DNA from: Limnomonas spitsbergensis
Taxonomy: Eukaryota; Chlorophyta; Chlorophyceae; Chlamydomonadales
Assembly: GCA_037349105.1 (NCBI GenBank)
Contig: JAYJMM010000025.1
Coordinates: forward strand, 1,240,001-1,304,000
Reading direction: 5' to 3'
DNA: 64,000 nt
Shown here: one piece after another, positions 41,110 to 52,900 of the stretch
Numbering within the stretch: the first letter of the stretch is position 1
Layout of the letters: every line of letters starts with the position of its first letter
Position numbers and translations under genes: made by a program
Notes under the pieces: model-generated
What the model was told of the DNA's origin: nothing
What the model saw: only the letters and a program-made list of their open reading frames with translations
The model's database searches: none

Positions 41110-43320
41110 GATGTCGATGGCGTTACACCTCTGGGCCGTGCACAAGAAGGCTCGGCCTAGTGGGCGCCCAACTGTTCAGAAGGGAGAAGAGAAGAAGCTA
41201 AAAGGAAGAGGGGGTACAAATAATTATAAGAGGGGACAACAGGAGAGGCCGGGAAGGCAAACAAGGGATGTAAAAACCCATACACGATGGCTATTGTGAT
41301 GGCTTTCAAAACGTTCCATGTCTTTTGGTGTTCATGTTTGTGTCTTTCGATTCCAGGTCATGCTGCCGTTTGAATCCAGGGTTGAAAAATTGTGAACACG
41401 TATCAGCGATCACAGCCTCCAACTTCAGTCTGGATTCTGAACCCAGCCGACTGACTGAGGACGGAGCATTCTGGCTGACAGTAATGGGTCAGTAGAGTCC
41501 AAGCACTTGATCACTAAACATACGAAGCCAGCGCACAACAAATTCGATCAGGCGCTACGAAGCTGGGAGCCGCTGAGAGTTCTTAACTCTTGCAACTTGA
41601 TTTAACCAGGGCCCAGAGGTCAATAACGTTACACCCCTGGGCCCGCTCAAAGCTCGGCCGCGTGGGCGCCCAACTGTTCAGAAAGGAACTAAAAGGAAAA
41701 GAGGGGGAAAGGAACAAAAGGAGAGACCGGGAAGGCATAGAAGACCAAGTGCAACACCTGACTTCCACTAGAGACTAGCCCTCAACAAAGCCTTAAAGAA
41801 AAGATAAGTCCAGAAAAGCAAGCGTATCCCACCCCTGCTTGGCCGCGAGGCGCCCCACTGATCAGAAAGGAGAAGAGAAGGAACTAAAAAGAGGGCAAAC
41901 AACAACAACAACAAAAAATGACCAAAAGAGAAGGCCGGAAAGGCCAACGACACCGGCCTCAGAAACCCTGGAGACTAACCCTCAATAATGCCCACAGCAC
42001 AGTCCACAAAAGCAAGTGCGTCCCACCCATGCTCAGCCTGGTACAAGTGGCAGCGCCCGGAGGCCGGAGGACCTGCCCACCCCCGCTCCCGTAACTGCTT
42101 TGACACTAGGGCCCAGAGGTGTAACGTCATTAAGTCTGGCAACGTTTACTGTACTCCTGTGAAGTTTTGGACTGGCTCAGGAACCGGTCCCCTGATCGTC
42201 ATGGCCACTCTGAATGAAAGGAGGTGCTGAAGCATGTGGAAGTGTGTTCATGCAAGTTGGCATTACATGGTGGGAATACTGTGGATATTTTTTCTTTCAC
42301 CTCAACAGTTGGGCGCCCACGCGGCAGAGCCTTCTTGTGCATATGCCCCAGAGGTGTCACGTCATTGACATGGTGGGAATACATACACCAAATTTCCAAC
42401 ACAATAACATGTGAACACGCTTTCCTTTCTTCCTCCTGTGCCTTTTTCTCTTGAGTTTTGCCTGCAGCCTTATTCTTTGCCGACGTGGCCGAGCTTTATT
42501 TAAGCAGGGCCCAGAGGCGTTACGTTCCGCAACTGAACCATACATGTGGGATTGATGTACGTATTCCCTCGCATTCATATTCCTTTTTCCGAGCCTTTTT
42601 GTTTGTTCATCCTGACCAACTTGTTTTCCTTTCTACCCTCCCGACTGTCATGTTAGGTGCGCATGCGGCAGAGCCTAGGAACACTTCACAAACTTCAGGC
42701 AGGGCCCAGAAGAGAGGTTATTTGGCCTTTTTGAGCAGGGCCCAGAGGTGTTCTGTCATTGACTTGTTCTTAGGGCATGAGTGTGCGATGAGCCCACTGC
42801 CCGTCAGTGTCTGAACATCCACACCCATGCATAGTGCAATGAGCCCACTGCCCATCACCGTCTTAACGTCTTTTTGAGCAGGGCCCAGGTGTAACGACAT
42901 TGACCGTCTAAAAGCCCACAGCCATGCCAGCCATTCGTCCATTTCATTTACAAGGGAGACACTACTGTACGCAAATCCTAGTAAACAAGAAAGCCCAATA
43001 CCACCACCTGTACACATTCACATGCAGCCAAGCCATCCCTGCCCCTGTACTTCACTGTTGGGCGCCCACGCAGCCAAGCCTTTTCAGCAGAGCCCGTAGG
43101 TGAAGCGCCATTGACACTCACATGCAGCCAAGCCATCTTCTGCCCCTGCTGTCCCCTATCATTCATTATTTGAACATCTAAAAGGAATAATAACTGGGGG
43201 TGCCGCAGGATATTCTTGGCTGGCAACGCACACAGCGCCACAAACCCCACCTCTAAATGATGCTCCATCACGCCAAGCCTTTTCTTGAGCTGGGCCCAGA
43301 GTTGTCACGTCATTGACACG
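41110..43320. mobile_element. Cluster of dispersed repeat family B in convergent intergenic gap
   Basis: Recurring core: GTTGGGCGCCCACGCGG ... GAGCC..., then GAGCAGGGCCCA and GAGGTGTAACGTCATTGAC. It is seen in one orientation at about 42,105, 42,305-42,365, 42,500, 42,655-42,720, 42,735, 42,876, 43,055-43,115 and 43,275-43,318, and inverted at 41,122-41,175 and 41,625-41,680. The inverted copies continue into a shared body (GTTCAGAAGG...AAGGAACAAAAGGAGAG). No ORF with a recognisable product. The gap separates the helicase stop (41,094) from the aldolase stop (43,667). Confidence 0.8.
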
Positions 43321-43666
43321 ATGTCCTTCTCTAAATGTACATCCTTCCCAACACCCGCAAATAATAGAGAGGAAGGAGCAAGCTCATAGCGTCGCTCATG
43401 CATCACTGCAGCTGCTTCCAACACTTCAATACAGCATCCGCGAAGAATGGAGGGAAAGGGGCACGCTCACATCATCGCTCATGCAGCACCTGCCGCGGCT
43501 GCTTTCATCACTGGAAGGCAGCATCACCACATCATCTTCCACCGCCACCTCTGCCATAGCATCCTCATCATTGCATCTTCTGCTTGCAGCACTTAAATGC
43601 AGGGCATCACCGCATCATCTTCCTCCGCCTCCGCTGCCACCGCCTAGTCATCACTGCAGTCTCTGT

Positions 43667-46600
43667 TTACAGCACGTTCATGCAGTTGAGGTCCTCGTAG
43701 GCGGCCTTCATGCGCGCAACCAAGGTCTGCTCGCCCTTGCGGGTCCAAGCGCGAGGGTCGTAGTACTTCTTGTTGGGCTTCTCAGGGCCATCTGGGTTGC
43801 CAATCTGAAAGGGAGGGAGGATAAGGGATAAGGAACAATCTGAGAGGGGGGAAAGTGTAAGGGATAAGGTATCGCTTTACGGAGCCAGGGCCCTAATGCT
43901 GCATACACTCTATACATGCGGGGGTCGTAGTACTTCTTGTTGGGCTTCTCAGGGCCTTCGAGGTTGCCAATCTGAGGGGAGGGGGGGTTAAGGTATCGCC
44001 ATTCAGAGCCATGGGCCCTAGAACACGCGGATGTCGTAGTACATTTTGGGCTTATCAGGGCCCCCGAGGTTGCCAATCTGAGGGGCAGGGTACAAGTTAA
44101 AGATCCCTACACAGAGCCGTGGTCTCAAAACTGCATTCAACCTAAACGCGTGAGGGGAATATGGTCATCCTTGTTGAGCAACCCAGGTCCATTTTCGTTG
44201 ACAATCAGATGATGAAGGGGAAAGGGCATCGACACTACCTCTTGGTAGGGGGCCACAAGGCAACAACAATGGCCTGGTGCTCAGCCACCACCACACAGAA
44301 CAAGTCCCTGCAGATAGAATAGGTAGGCAGCTGCAGTTCTTGGCCAATCGCTATAAAACCTAGTCGGGTAGTAGGGCCACCATTTCCAGACTAACAAAAA
44401 GACCGAGAGTCCAGGAAATCCCGATCTGATTGGTACCTCAGCCTCCACCACACACTGGTCCCTGTCGGTAGAAACCTCGTTTTAGATGCTGACTTGGTCT
44501 ACGTGATCCTTTAAAAACCCTTACGTATCAGTACTTGGTGGACCCCGACCTCCACCCACCAGGTGAATGTTGTTCCTGGCCTCCTGCTTTTCTCCTACTC
44601 GTGCACACCTGTCCCTGCCGGCAGATGCGTCCTTACAAAAAGCAACCCCAACCTACTTAAGCCCTTATATACCCTATCCTAACCCTCACCCAACTGTCCC
44701 TGCAGGGAAGCCCTGTTGTTGGCCTCCTACTCGACACACCTACCAGTCCCTGCCTGTAGACACATCCTTTCAAATGCTTCAAATGCTTACCCCACTCTAA
44801 GTAAAACATTTAAAGACCCTTGTACACCCTGTCCTCCACCCCACCCACCTGTCCCTGCAGGCAGACCCTGTTCTTGGCTTCGTACTGGCACACACCGTCC
44901 CAGTAGGCCCACTGGGTGTCCGTGACAATGTTCATCTTGACCACTCCTCTAAAACTAATATACTTTGTCCACCCCCCCCCGACCCACACCTGTCCCTGGA
45001 GGGAAGCCCTGCTCTTGGCCTCTGACTCACGCACACTCCTTTATAAATTACATACCCAATCCTACACCCCACCCACCTGTCCCTGCAGGTAGGCCCTGTT
45101 CTTTGCCTCGTACTCGCGCACACCGTCCCAGTAGGCCCACTGGGTGTCCGTGTCAATGTTCATCTTGACCACTCCATATCCAACGGCCTCGCGGATCTCG
45201 GCGCGGGACGAGCCGCTGCCACCGTGGAACACGAAGAACACGGGCTTGTCATCGGCACACTCGGTCTCAGCCTGGATGTACTTCTGGGAGTTACCCAGAA
45301 TCTGCAGAATGCAAGACGGGAGGGGGGTCATCAGGATTCATTTCTCATCAGCGCAACCAGCCTGGGTAAATAAAATATAAATCAAAGGACACGGGCTTGT
45401 CATCCGCGCACTTGGTGTGAGCCTGGATGTAGTTCTGGGAGTTACCCAGATTCTGCAGGATGCCAGAGGGGTAGGGGCTCTAAAAGGATGCACTAGACTG
45501 CGCGGCCGGCCAGGGGTTCACCCTCTGATATTGGGTAAGAGAGTATCCCTGTGTGCGGAGCGCCTGGGCTTACCCAATAGTATGAATTGTCAGTGGGGAG
45601 GTGTGTGTGTGTGTGGGTGGGGGGGCATGAGGAGGATACACGTCTTGTAAGCGCAGCAGGTCAGGGTCTGGATGACCTTCTGTGAGTTACCCAAGATCGG
45701 CGTCATGCAAGAGGGGAGGGGGGGGAGGGTCAATAGGGTATGCTTGTCTGTATAGCCGGCCTGGGCTCCACCAATGATCTGAATTATCAGGGGGGAGGGG
45801 GCGGTCATGAAAAACGATACGCTGGGCCTAGCGAAACTTGTGGGACATAGGGACCGAATTATCAGAAAGAGGAGCGGGACTTACAAACACGCGCTCTCTT
45901 CTACACAACAGGCCTGACCCATGTTCATCCTCTGGGTGGGTGTAGCACAGCACACGTCTAAATTAACAGACGAGGGAGGAGATTAAATGGATGCTCTGGT
46001 TTACATGGCAGATCTGGGCCCGAATGAACCTCTGGGCAACATTGGGGAGTCAGGATGTTAATTATTGAAGGGGAGGGAGGGAGGGAGAGGAAGAGCACTA
46101 CGGATCCCGTCCACAACTCCATTCACAGCCAAAATCCCCACAGTCACCGATGACGTCACCTGCCCGCTGACATTTACTACACTCCGTTAACATATGAATT
46201 GACAAATCCGCCCGTACTCCCAGCCGCAATATGCCAGGAGTCTGCAACTCATTCAAACTTCCATTCACACCCAATGTTCATACACTTACGGAGGGTGTCA
46301 GCTTCACGTTGCCGGGAGAGTAGACTCCATGCACGTTGCCGAATGCAGCCGCAACAGAGTATCCCTTGGGGGCAATGGGCTCCAGCGCGTTGTACACCTG
46401 TACATGGGATTTAGGGTCTGCTGTGTTGGTTGCGTATTGGTTGATGAAAAGGGGCATTGGTTGCCAAATGCAGCCACCTCCTAAGGGAGTACCCCTTGGG
46501 CACAATTGGCTCAAGCGCTTGTACACCTAGAAGTGGGGTTCAGGGTTCAAATGCCCAATGGTGCGTGGTAATCCCCTTCTGCAAAATGGGCTCCAGCGAG

Positions 46601-49600
46601 TAGGTACAGCAAAATACATACGAGTGGGTACAGTCAGTAGGTACAGCAAAATACATACGAGTGGGTACAGTCAGTAGGTACAGCAAAATACATACGAGTG
46701 GGTGCAGTAGGTACAGCAAAATATATACGAGTGGGTGCAGTAGGTACAGCAAAATACATACAAGTGGGTGCAGTAGGTACAGCAAAATACATACGAGTGG
46801 GTGCAGTAGGTACAGCAAAATACATACGAGTGGGTGCAGTAGGTACAGCAAAATACATACGAGTGGGTGCAGTAGGTACAGCAAAATACATCGAGTGGGT
46901 GCAGTAGGTACAGCAAAATACATACAAATGGGTACAGCAAAATACATATGAGTGGGTACAGTGAGTGAATGCAGCAAAACTGGCTGCAGCGAGTGGGCAA
47001 AATGGGCTCCAGCAGTGGCAAAACGGGCTCCAGTGAGCAGGAAAATCTGCAGATGGGTTCATTCCCATGCCACTGGTCAGCGGTTGCCTGTTAGATGCAT
47101 GCCTAGGGGAGACACATGTTTTCATCTGTTGACATAGCCTGAGCAGATTTGCACCCGTCCCAGACATCAAAACTGTTCACACATCCACACCACCATGATC
47201 TGCATGCGCGTTGAGTACAGATCGTCGGCTGTGCCCACACGATCAAACCAAACATTCGATTTCATAAGTTCACCTGCATGATCTACTCTGGAGTTGAGTA
47301 GAGCTCGCCGAGCGTACAGGCTTGGACAAACCACAATTCAAATTCAAAAAATTACCTGCATGATCTGCTCTGGCGTTGAGTAGAGCTCGTCCTGTGCGAC
47401 GCCGCTGTTGTCCACGCCGTCCTCCTCTCCTCCGGTCACCCCCAGCTCCATCTCAAGCAGGATGCCCATCTTGTTCATGCGCTTGAGGTACTTCTGGCAG
47501 ATCTCCAGGTTCTCTTCAATCGGCTCCTCGCTCAGATCCAGCATGTGTGAGCTGAAGAGGGGCTCCCCGTTCTTGGCAAAGTACTCCTGCAGGTAGACAG
47601 AGGGGGGGGGCATTGATCACGAGTGCATAGGGAGAAATCAGGAAGTGGGATGCGGGACTAGGTGTGCAGGCTTGGCAGGATGGGGTCCAGCTGAACAGAG
47701 GCTCCCAGTTTTTGGCGAAGTACTGAATTAAGGCACGGGGGGACACAATCAACGCTGCAGGGTGTCGGGGAGGAGGCAACGAGGGACTTGGTGTGCAGGT
47801 CTGGCAGCATGTGGCAGCTGGACAGGGGCTCTTGCTTCCTAATGAAGTTATGCTGTACGCAGGCAGTCAGGGAGAGGTTACGGACTTTATTCGAGGCACC
47901 CCAGCTGCATTGCGTGGGGGTTTTAAGCCTTACAAGTAATAAACTGTGCAGTGCTGGCTCGATGATACTGCTTGGGCATATCCTAAAGCAGTATCGCAAG
48001 CACAGCATGCTAGCCAGACCAAAAGCCATCCGGTAATGGATCGATGACACTGAGCTTGGAATGTATCTTGAAATATTCAGCATGCTGGCCCAACCAAGGA
48101 GATTTGTCTGGGGCTGGATACGCATCCTTGCTTGACGAATAATTTAGGGGAAAACACACACATGCTAAGGGGCCTGTCACTACAGGGGGCGGACTAGTTT
48201 CCCTAAAGAGGGGCTTTCAGTGCCCAGTTGGCGCCTGTGCACAACGAAGAATCGACCAGGACAAAAAAACGTTGTATCATTTTGTATTCAATGGCTTAAG
48301 TCCTGGACGCCAGTCGATTCTTTTGTGTGCTAAGGCGCCAACCATGGGGTCGCATTATAAGCCGGGGGGGTGTCGGTGGACTAGTCCGACCCCCCTAGTG
48401 ACAGGCCCCTTCACATGCTTCCTAGTCTCAATGGGTTGTCTGTTTACTCAAGATCAGCCTTGTCTTTTATTTTCAGATTTATACCGTACAGGAATGTGGT
48501 CCATTGTGTTGCAACATGCACATCCAAGAGCTGACCTAAGCCTTGTTCAGTTACTCTTGTGCTGGATCGCGCTGCCAATCACATTCTAGACAGAAGGGGC
48601 AGACCGACGGATCGCAGTGAGATCATGTCTGACCTTATTTGCAGGAAGGAGGCTAGATAACCAGGGCAGCAGCTCTGCCAGAAAGAAAGAAAGAAAGCTA
48701 CGTCCCGTGTGGGGCGTGATAATTAAGGAAACAGCGCAGCCTGGGCCGAAGCCACATCGACGCCATAACCGTGTAGCCCTTCAGCACGTACCTCGTTGGC
48801 GTCCAGAAGGCCGTCGAACCAGGGCAGCAGCTTCTTGTTGCAGTGATCGGTGTGCAGCACGACGGGCACCCCGTAGTACTTGGCCATAGCGCGCACATGC
48901 AGCGCGCCAGCAATGGTCCCTGCGATCGCAGCCTGCTCGTTCTTGTTGGAGATGCCCTTGCCGGCAATGGCCGCACCGCCTCCGTTGGAGAATTGGATGA
49001 TCATGGGGGAGTTGACCTCCCTGGCGGACTCCAGGCAGGCGTTGGTGATGGAGCTGCTGGTGCAGTTGACGGCAGGGATCGCGTAGCCGTTCTTCTGGGC
49101 GTGCTGGAAGAGGTCGATCATGTCCTGTCCATGCACTACACCAGCCTTGAGCTTGGTGGAGGGCTGTGCCAGGAAGGGTGCATGGGAGCAGGAGGGGCAG
49201 GGGGTGAGATATGGCAGAGTGTGTGTGGAGGATGGAGGATGAGGAAGGCGGGTTCACTAGGAGAGCTAGATTGTGTTCGGTGAGCGGATGTTGGATTCTC
49301 TTGCTATGGACAACCCTGGCCGGGAGCTTCTCCATCAGTTGAGGGAGAGGGGGGTATATCCAGGGGGGAAATGTGTGAAGTTTGCCTTTTTCAAAGACGT
49401 TCAAACAACGAAAGAGGCGAAGTGTTTTCGACGCAGAGTTTACACGGTTACCGTGCTCCCCTCTCCCCTTTCTAGGTTACACCATCGACATCCCAACATT
49501 TGATCAACGTCATCCCCAGATATCAATTAAGCAGTAATTGTGAAGATGATCAAGATGATGCATTCCTAAGGGTAACATGGGAGCGTTCTTGAGAGGGGTC

Positions 49601-49942
49601 GACGTAGGAAGCGCTCGCAGGTACAAGAACTCGGGCAACGATCGCTTCGGATCGGAGGTAAAAGGAGGCAAACAGAGGCTCGGGGACAGAAGAAAGGGAG
49701 AGGAGCACGCAGAGCCTGTATCCTCCCACATTCCCAATGCGTCCAGGGGAGCAAGCATCATGGTCGGGTTGTCCCGATGCGGATCGTCGCAGCCTGTGTC
49801 CGTGGGAAGCGATGTCCTGCCACCAATTCTTGATACTCACAGGTGCAGACACCGCCTTGCAGACCAGCGCAGAGCGTCCACGGACAGACACCGTTGATGC
49901 CTTGTTGCCGGCCTTCAGGCCACGCTGCATGTTCATAGCCAT
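43667..49942 (-). CDS. FBA: Class IIA fructose-bisphosphate aldolase, plastid-targeted (6 exons)
   Basis: Zn-dependent aldolase splitting/forming fructose-1,6-bisphosphate (Calvin cycle/glycolysis). Exons on the minus strand: 49942-49841, 49163-48792, 47586-47356, 46397-46290, 45301-45077, 43804-43667 (TAA); all phase 0, 391 aa. Exon 1 is a transit-peptide-like MAMNMQRGLKAGNKA... ending VCKAVSAP, rich in Arg/Lys/Ser/Ala with few acids. The mature part matches E. coli FbaA-type (class IIA) in length and motifs: VVLHTDHCNKKLLPW (catalytic Asp140, Zn His141), GGEEDGVDN, FGNVHGVY (Zn His258), FVFHGGSGS (Zn His297), KMNIDTDTQWAYWDG. Ends DLNCMNVL. The start ATG at 49,942 is preceded in frame by non-conserved sequence. 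Introns contain boundary copies. Green plants normally use class I aldolase in plastids. Confidence 0.95.
43805..44225 (-). repeat. Copies of aldolase exon-6 5' boundary (3)
   Basis: Minus-strand copies of cag|ATTGGCAACCC...AAGCCCAACAAGAAGTACTA lie at 43,978-43,915, 44,080-44,028 and, eroded, 44,215-44,162. The nearest keeps the exon start and the tyrosine-rich KKYYDPR-coding stretch almost intact. Confidence 0.9.
44270..45076 (-). repeat. Copies of aldolase exon-5 3' boundary (6-7)
   Basis: CTGTCCCTGCAGG (+ strand reading) donors recur near 44,305, 44,460, 44,605, 44,693, 44,847 and 44,990 beside the real one at 45,077. The copy at 44,847-44,945 is about 100 bp, open in frame and has a good donor. 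It encodes a version of KMNIDTDTQWAYWDGV in which NID has become NIV. Confidence 0.92.
45302..46289 (-). repeat. Aldolase intron 4: exon-5 5' copies (2-3), rest unremarkable
   Basis: 45,390-45,475 and 45,645-45,715 resemble the exon-5 start (ATTCTGGGTAACTCCCAGAA on the minus strand). 45,720-46,290 holds GGGAGGGAGGGAGAGG runs and 'ctctgggt-aac' stubs only. Confidence 0.82.
46398..47355 (-). repeat. Aldolase intron 3: exon-4 5' copies, 35-bp x ~10 array, exon-3 3' copies
   Basis: 46,440-46,530 and 46,560-46,610 copy the exon-4 start region (GTACAACGCGCTGGAGCCC on the minus strand). 46,600-46,960 is a 33-39 bp repeat of GTAGGTACAGCAAAATACAT, derived from the acceptor stretch at 46,590-46,612. 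46,985-47,045 has three GGGCTCCAG(C/T)GAGCAG stubs. 47,190-47,230 and 47,278-47,310 copy the exon-3 end (CTGCATGATCTGCTCTGGCG). Confidence 0.85.
47587..47900 (-). repeat. Copies of aldolase exon-3 5' boundary (2)
   Basis: 47,687-47,725 and 47,800-47,850 resemble the exon-3 start on the minus strand (AGTACTTTGCCAAGAAC-GGAGCCC) with the preceding acceptor eroded. Confidence 0.8.
48159..48419. mobile_element. hAT-type foldback MITE with 8-bp target duplication
   Basis: Element 48,167-48,411 (245 bp) starts AAGGGGCCTGTCACTA and ends with the inverted complement TAGTGACAGGCCCCTT. The inverted arms extend further (GGCGGACTAGT / ACTAGTCCGACC; GTTGGCGCC...AGAATCGACC in both arms). It is flanked by CACATGCT at 48,159-48,166 and 48,412-48,419, a perfect 8-bp direct repeat as made by hAT transposases. 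No ORF inside, so non-autonomous. It lies in aldolase intron 2. Confidence 0.93.
48690..48780 (-). mobile_element. Family-A repeat next to aldolase exon-2 donor
   Basis: On the minus strand: ATGGCGTCGATGTGGCTTCGGCCC-AGGCTGCGCTG-TTTCCTTAA...CACGCCCCACACGGGACGTA then GCTTTC repeats. It begins about 15-25 nt after the donor of exon 2 (gt at 48,791). It is the least eroded copy of the family in the window. Confidence 0.75.
49164..49840 (-). other. Aldolase intron 1, no recognisable content
   Basis: Sequence between transit-peptide exon and the first catalytic exon. Good donor (CCT|gtgagt) and acceptor (ctggcacag). I see no boundary copies or mobile elements. Confidence 0.5.
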
Positions 49943-52900
49943 ATTGAAGGTATTGTTTGGGATAAGATGTAGAAGTAAGATTGATCGGCAAAGGGGATAT
50001 GGAGCGCGGGCTGAGAGATTGAAAGTGAGCTTTACGACTGAAGTTGTCACTGCTCGTCGGCAGTTGCTAGGTTTCACGGCCAGGCGTGAACCCTGGTGTG
50101 AACCCTGGCAATATGCCAGCCGATCGTGCAGGGCCCTCTAACAGGGTCCTTCGAGGACCAGAGTTAGATAAAGCACCTTGTACACTGCTATCCGCGGGCA
50201 GCTGACACTACACCTTTCGACTTCGCTGTACAGCGTGCCATTTTTTGCCGTGCATGCTGTTCGCTCCCTCGTACGTTAAATTTCTCGTCAAAGATCACCG
50301 CGATGACTCAAAGCGGGTACACCCACCCACCCACGCCCACGGCATGACATCTCTGTCTGGGTCGGGGTCACCGGTCGGGGTGTGGTCGGGGTCGGACCAC
50401 ATGGTAAATTGACGATCTCCGGTATATGTGAGAAAACTTCAGATGTCTATCATGCTTGGTTGGCAAACAGCTGATGAGGCATGCACGAAACTAGGACCCA
50501 ACTACTGGTATTGGTTTCTCACTTTCTTGTCAGCAGGAAAGGTTTCATTCCAATGAATGGTGAAGCACTTTGAAACACTTCAAACAAGGAAGAAGCCTAT
50601 GTGCTTGCTCTTGATTCTGATGACCGGGCGACTATTCGTCAACAACGAAGGAGACCATGATAGCCGTTTATTCCACACCCGTTTTCACCGCTCTTCGCCT
50701 CTGCAGAGCATGGCTAATTATGTAGCACTCCCTCCTTGAGTCATTGGTGGAGCTGCACCTACCTGCAACTCAGTACTTCAAACCGTATTCAAATTGCTCG
50801 ACAATGACGGCGCCCAACTCCATAGGAAAAATCTTAAACATTCATGGAAAGTGTGTGGGGGGGGAGGAACGAAGGAAAGGCGTGGCGTTTATGAATTTTA
50901 AGGCATGCATTGGGCATCTGGGCTGGAAAGGAAGTGTTCCTAACCCTGAGACGCCAACGCCTCAACCAGGGGCCTCAACAATGTCGACCATATTTTCCAC
51001 AAAAGTCAAGGTAACCCTTCCATGCCTGCCCTAGTATAAATCAAGAGTTTGTTACTGTGCTGCGTTGGGAAACCTCTGTTTTTATTTTCTGTGTCTCAAT
51101 CCGATTCTCAACCTTGTATAATCCATGCATATCAAGTCACCATGTCTGGTTCTCCACTTCTCCCCCCCCATACACAATATTCATAATGTCTGTCTCATGT
51201 CCAGAAGATCTGTCACATTCAACGCCGTAGAACTTTTGCCTTATTCTTGGTTTGACTGAAATACTGCACACCTAATACCTACTATTTCTATTTCAGGTGG
51301 ATATTAGCGGCTGACAAGGTTTCCTATGCCCTGATGTGCTATCCAGTGAATCATGCCGCCATGCACCGCCTTTCATTAGAAGTCAGAAGTAAACAAGACA
51401 TGATGGGAACTGCAGGAATTCTTTGAAATTAAACGCTTCAATAATGGGGGTTCTGTTAAGGCTTTCATCATGACGCCAGCCATATTTTAATTATTCATTC
51501 TATCTCATGCAGGTGGACGAGGACAAAGAAAGGCAGCGGCAATGGTATCAGACCGTCATTAACTGCCACAGACGACGGAGCTGGCTGCGGCTTTGCCTCA
51601 ACCACCGGGGGCAGAATATTTTCCTTCTCCCTTTTCCGTCTGTTCCTTCCCTTTCTCCCCTAGCCTTGAGTTTATTTTCCTTCCGACCAGACCGTCGGGT
51701 GCCCATGCGGCTGAGCCTTTGCAGCATGGCCCAGAGGTCAATAACGTTACACCTCTGGGCCCGCTCAAAGCTCGGCCGCGTGGGCGCCCAACTGTTCAGA
51801 AGGGAGTAAAGAAGGAACTAAAAGGAAGAGAGGGGGAAAGGAACAAAAGGAGAGGCCGGAAAGGCAACGAAGACCAAGTCCAACACCTGAGTTCCACTAG
51901 AGACTAACCCTCAACAAAGCCTCTAAAAAAAAGATAAGTCCAGAAAAGCAAGTGGTCCAGAGGTGTAATGTCATTGACGATGCCCAGGGTAGGCAGAGGT
52001 GAGAGGCCCTGGCTTGTGTGGAAGATGAGGTCGAACTTGTTGAGGGCTTGTCTCGTGAGGGGCTGGGGATCCGGTCTTCCTGACATTTTTCCTTGTCTTT
52101 GTTGTTTGAGGGCGGAAAACTCCCTTCCTTTATTTCCTCTCTTGCCTTCTCACTTAAGATTCCTCCCACACTTTTTGTTTGCCGACGTGGTCGAGCATCA
52201 TTTGTGAGCAGGGACCCGAGGTGTAACGTCATTAAGCTGCTTGCGTCCAATGCCATACTGTCAAGGAGAATCTCAAGGAGAGAGGGAGGGCAGAGAGCAG
52301 GCTCCCTAGACGGCGCAGCGGCCTTGCACCATTTGGACTGGGACGAGCGTGGGTGGGCGGCCCTGGCTTTTGTGGAAGACGTGGTTGAAATATTGAGGGC
52401 TGGGCTGAATTGGGGCTTGGGATCTGATCTTCCTTTCGTCCCTTTCCCATTCTTGAGGTTCCAAACATACAGTTTGACGCTGGGGCGGCTGGGCCTTCAT
52501 TTTGAGGAGGGCCAGTAGGTTTTAATCATTAGATGTCATGTTTGCAGCGCCGTGACTAAAATCCAGCGTGGCCCAAGCTTAAGGGCTAATTACACCAGAC
52601 CGGCAGACCCTGGTTTACTTTCTTTCCTTGTGGGGAATATTTTTACTGTGATTAGCTTGGCCCTCCAGTACCCCCGGCGGCACAGTTAAGCAGCCCACTC
52701 ATGGTGGCAGCCATGACGGCCGACATGCAGCTGGCGGCCCAACAGAACAACGGAGGGCGCACATGGTTCACTAAACATTTGGGGGTCTCAAGCGGTCTTA
52801 AGAGGAATTGCAACTGTGTCCCGAAACTGTGTCAGGCAGTGTTTGACCTCGAGCCCTACCATGTATTGTGTTCACCTTGTACCTTGGAAAGTTATATCCT

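Noticed and set aside
46540..47170. Minus-strand ORFs of 145 and 178 codons with FAVPT / YVFCC repeats
   Set aside because: Readings of the 35-bp repeat in aldolase intron 3.
48781..49404. 207-codon minus-strand ORF in a second frame over aldolase exon 2
   Set aside because: Out-of-frame shadow; the aldolase frame carries all conserved motifs.
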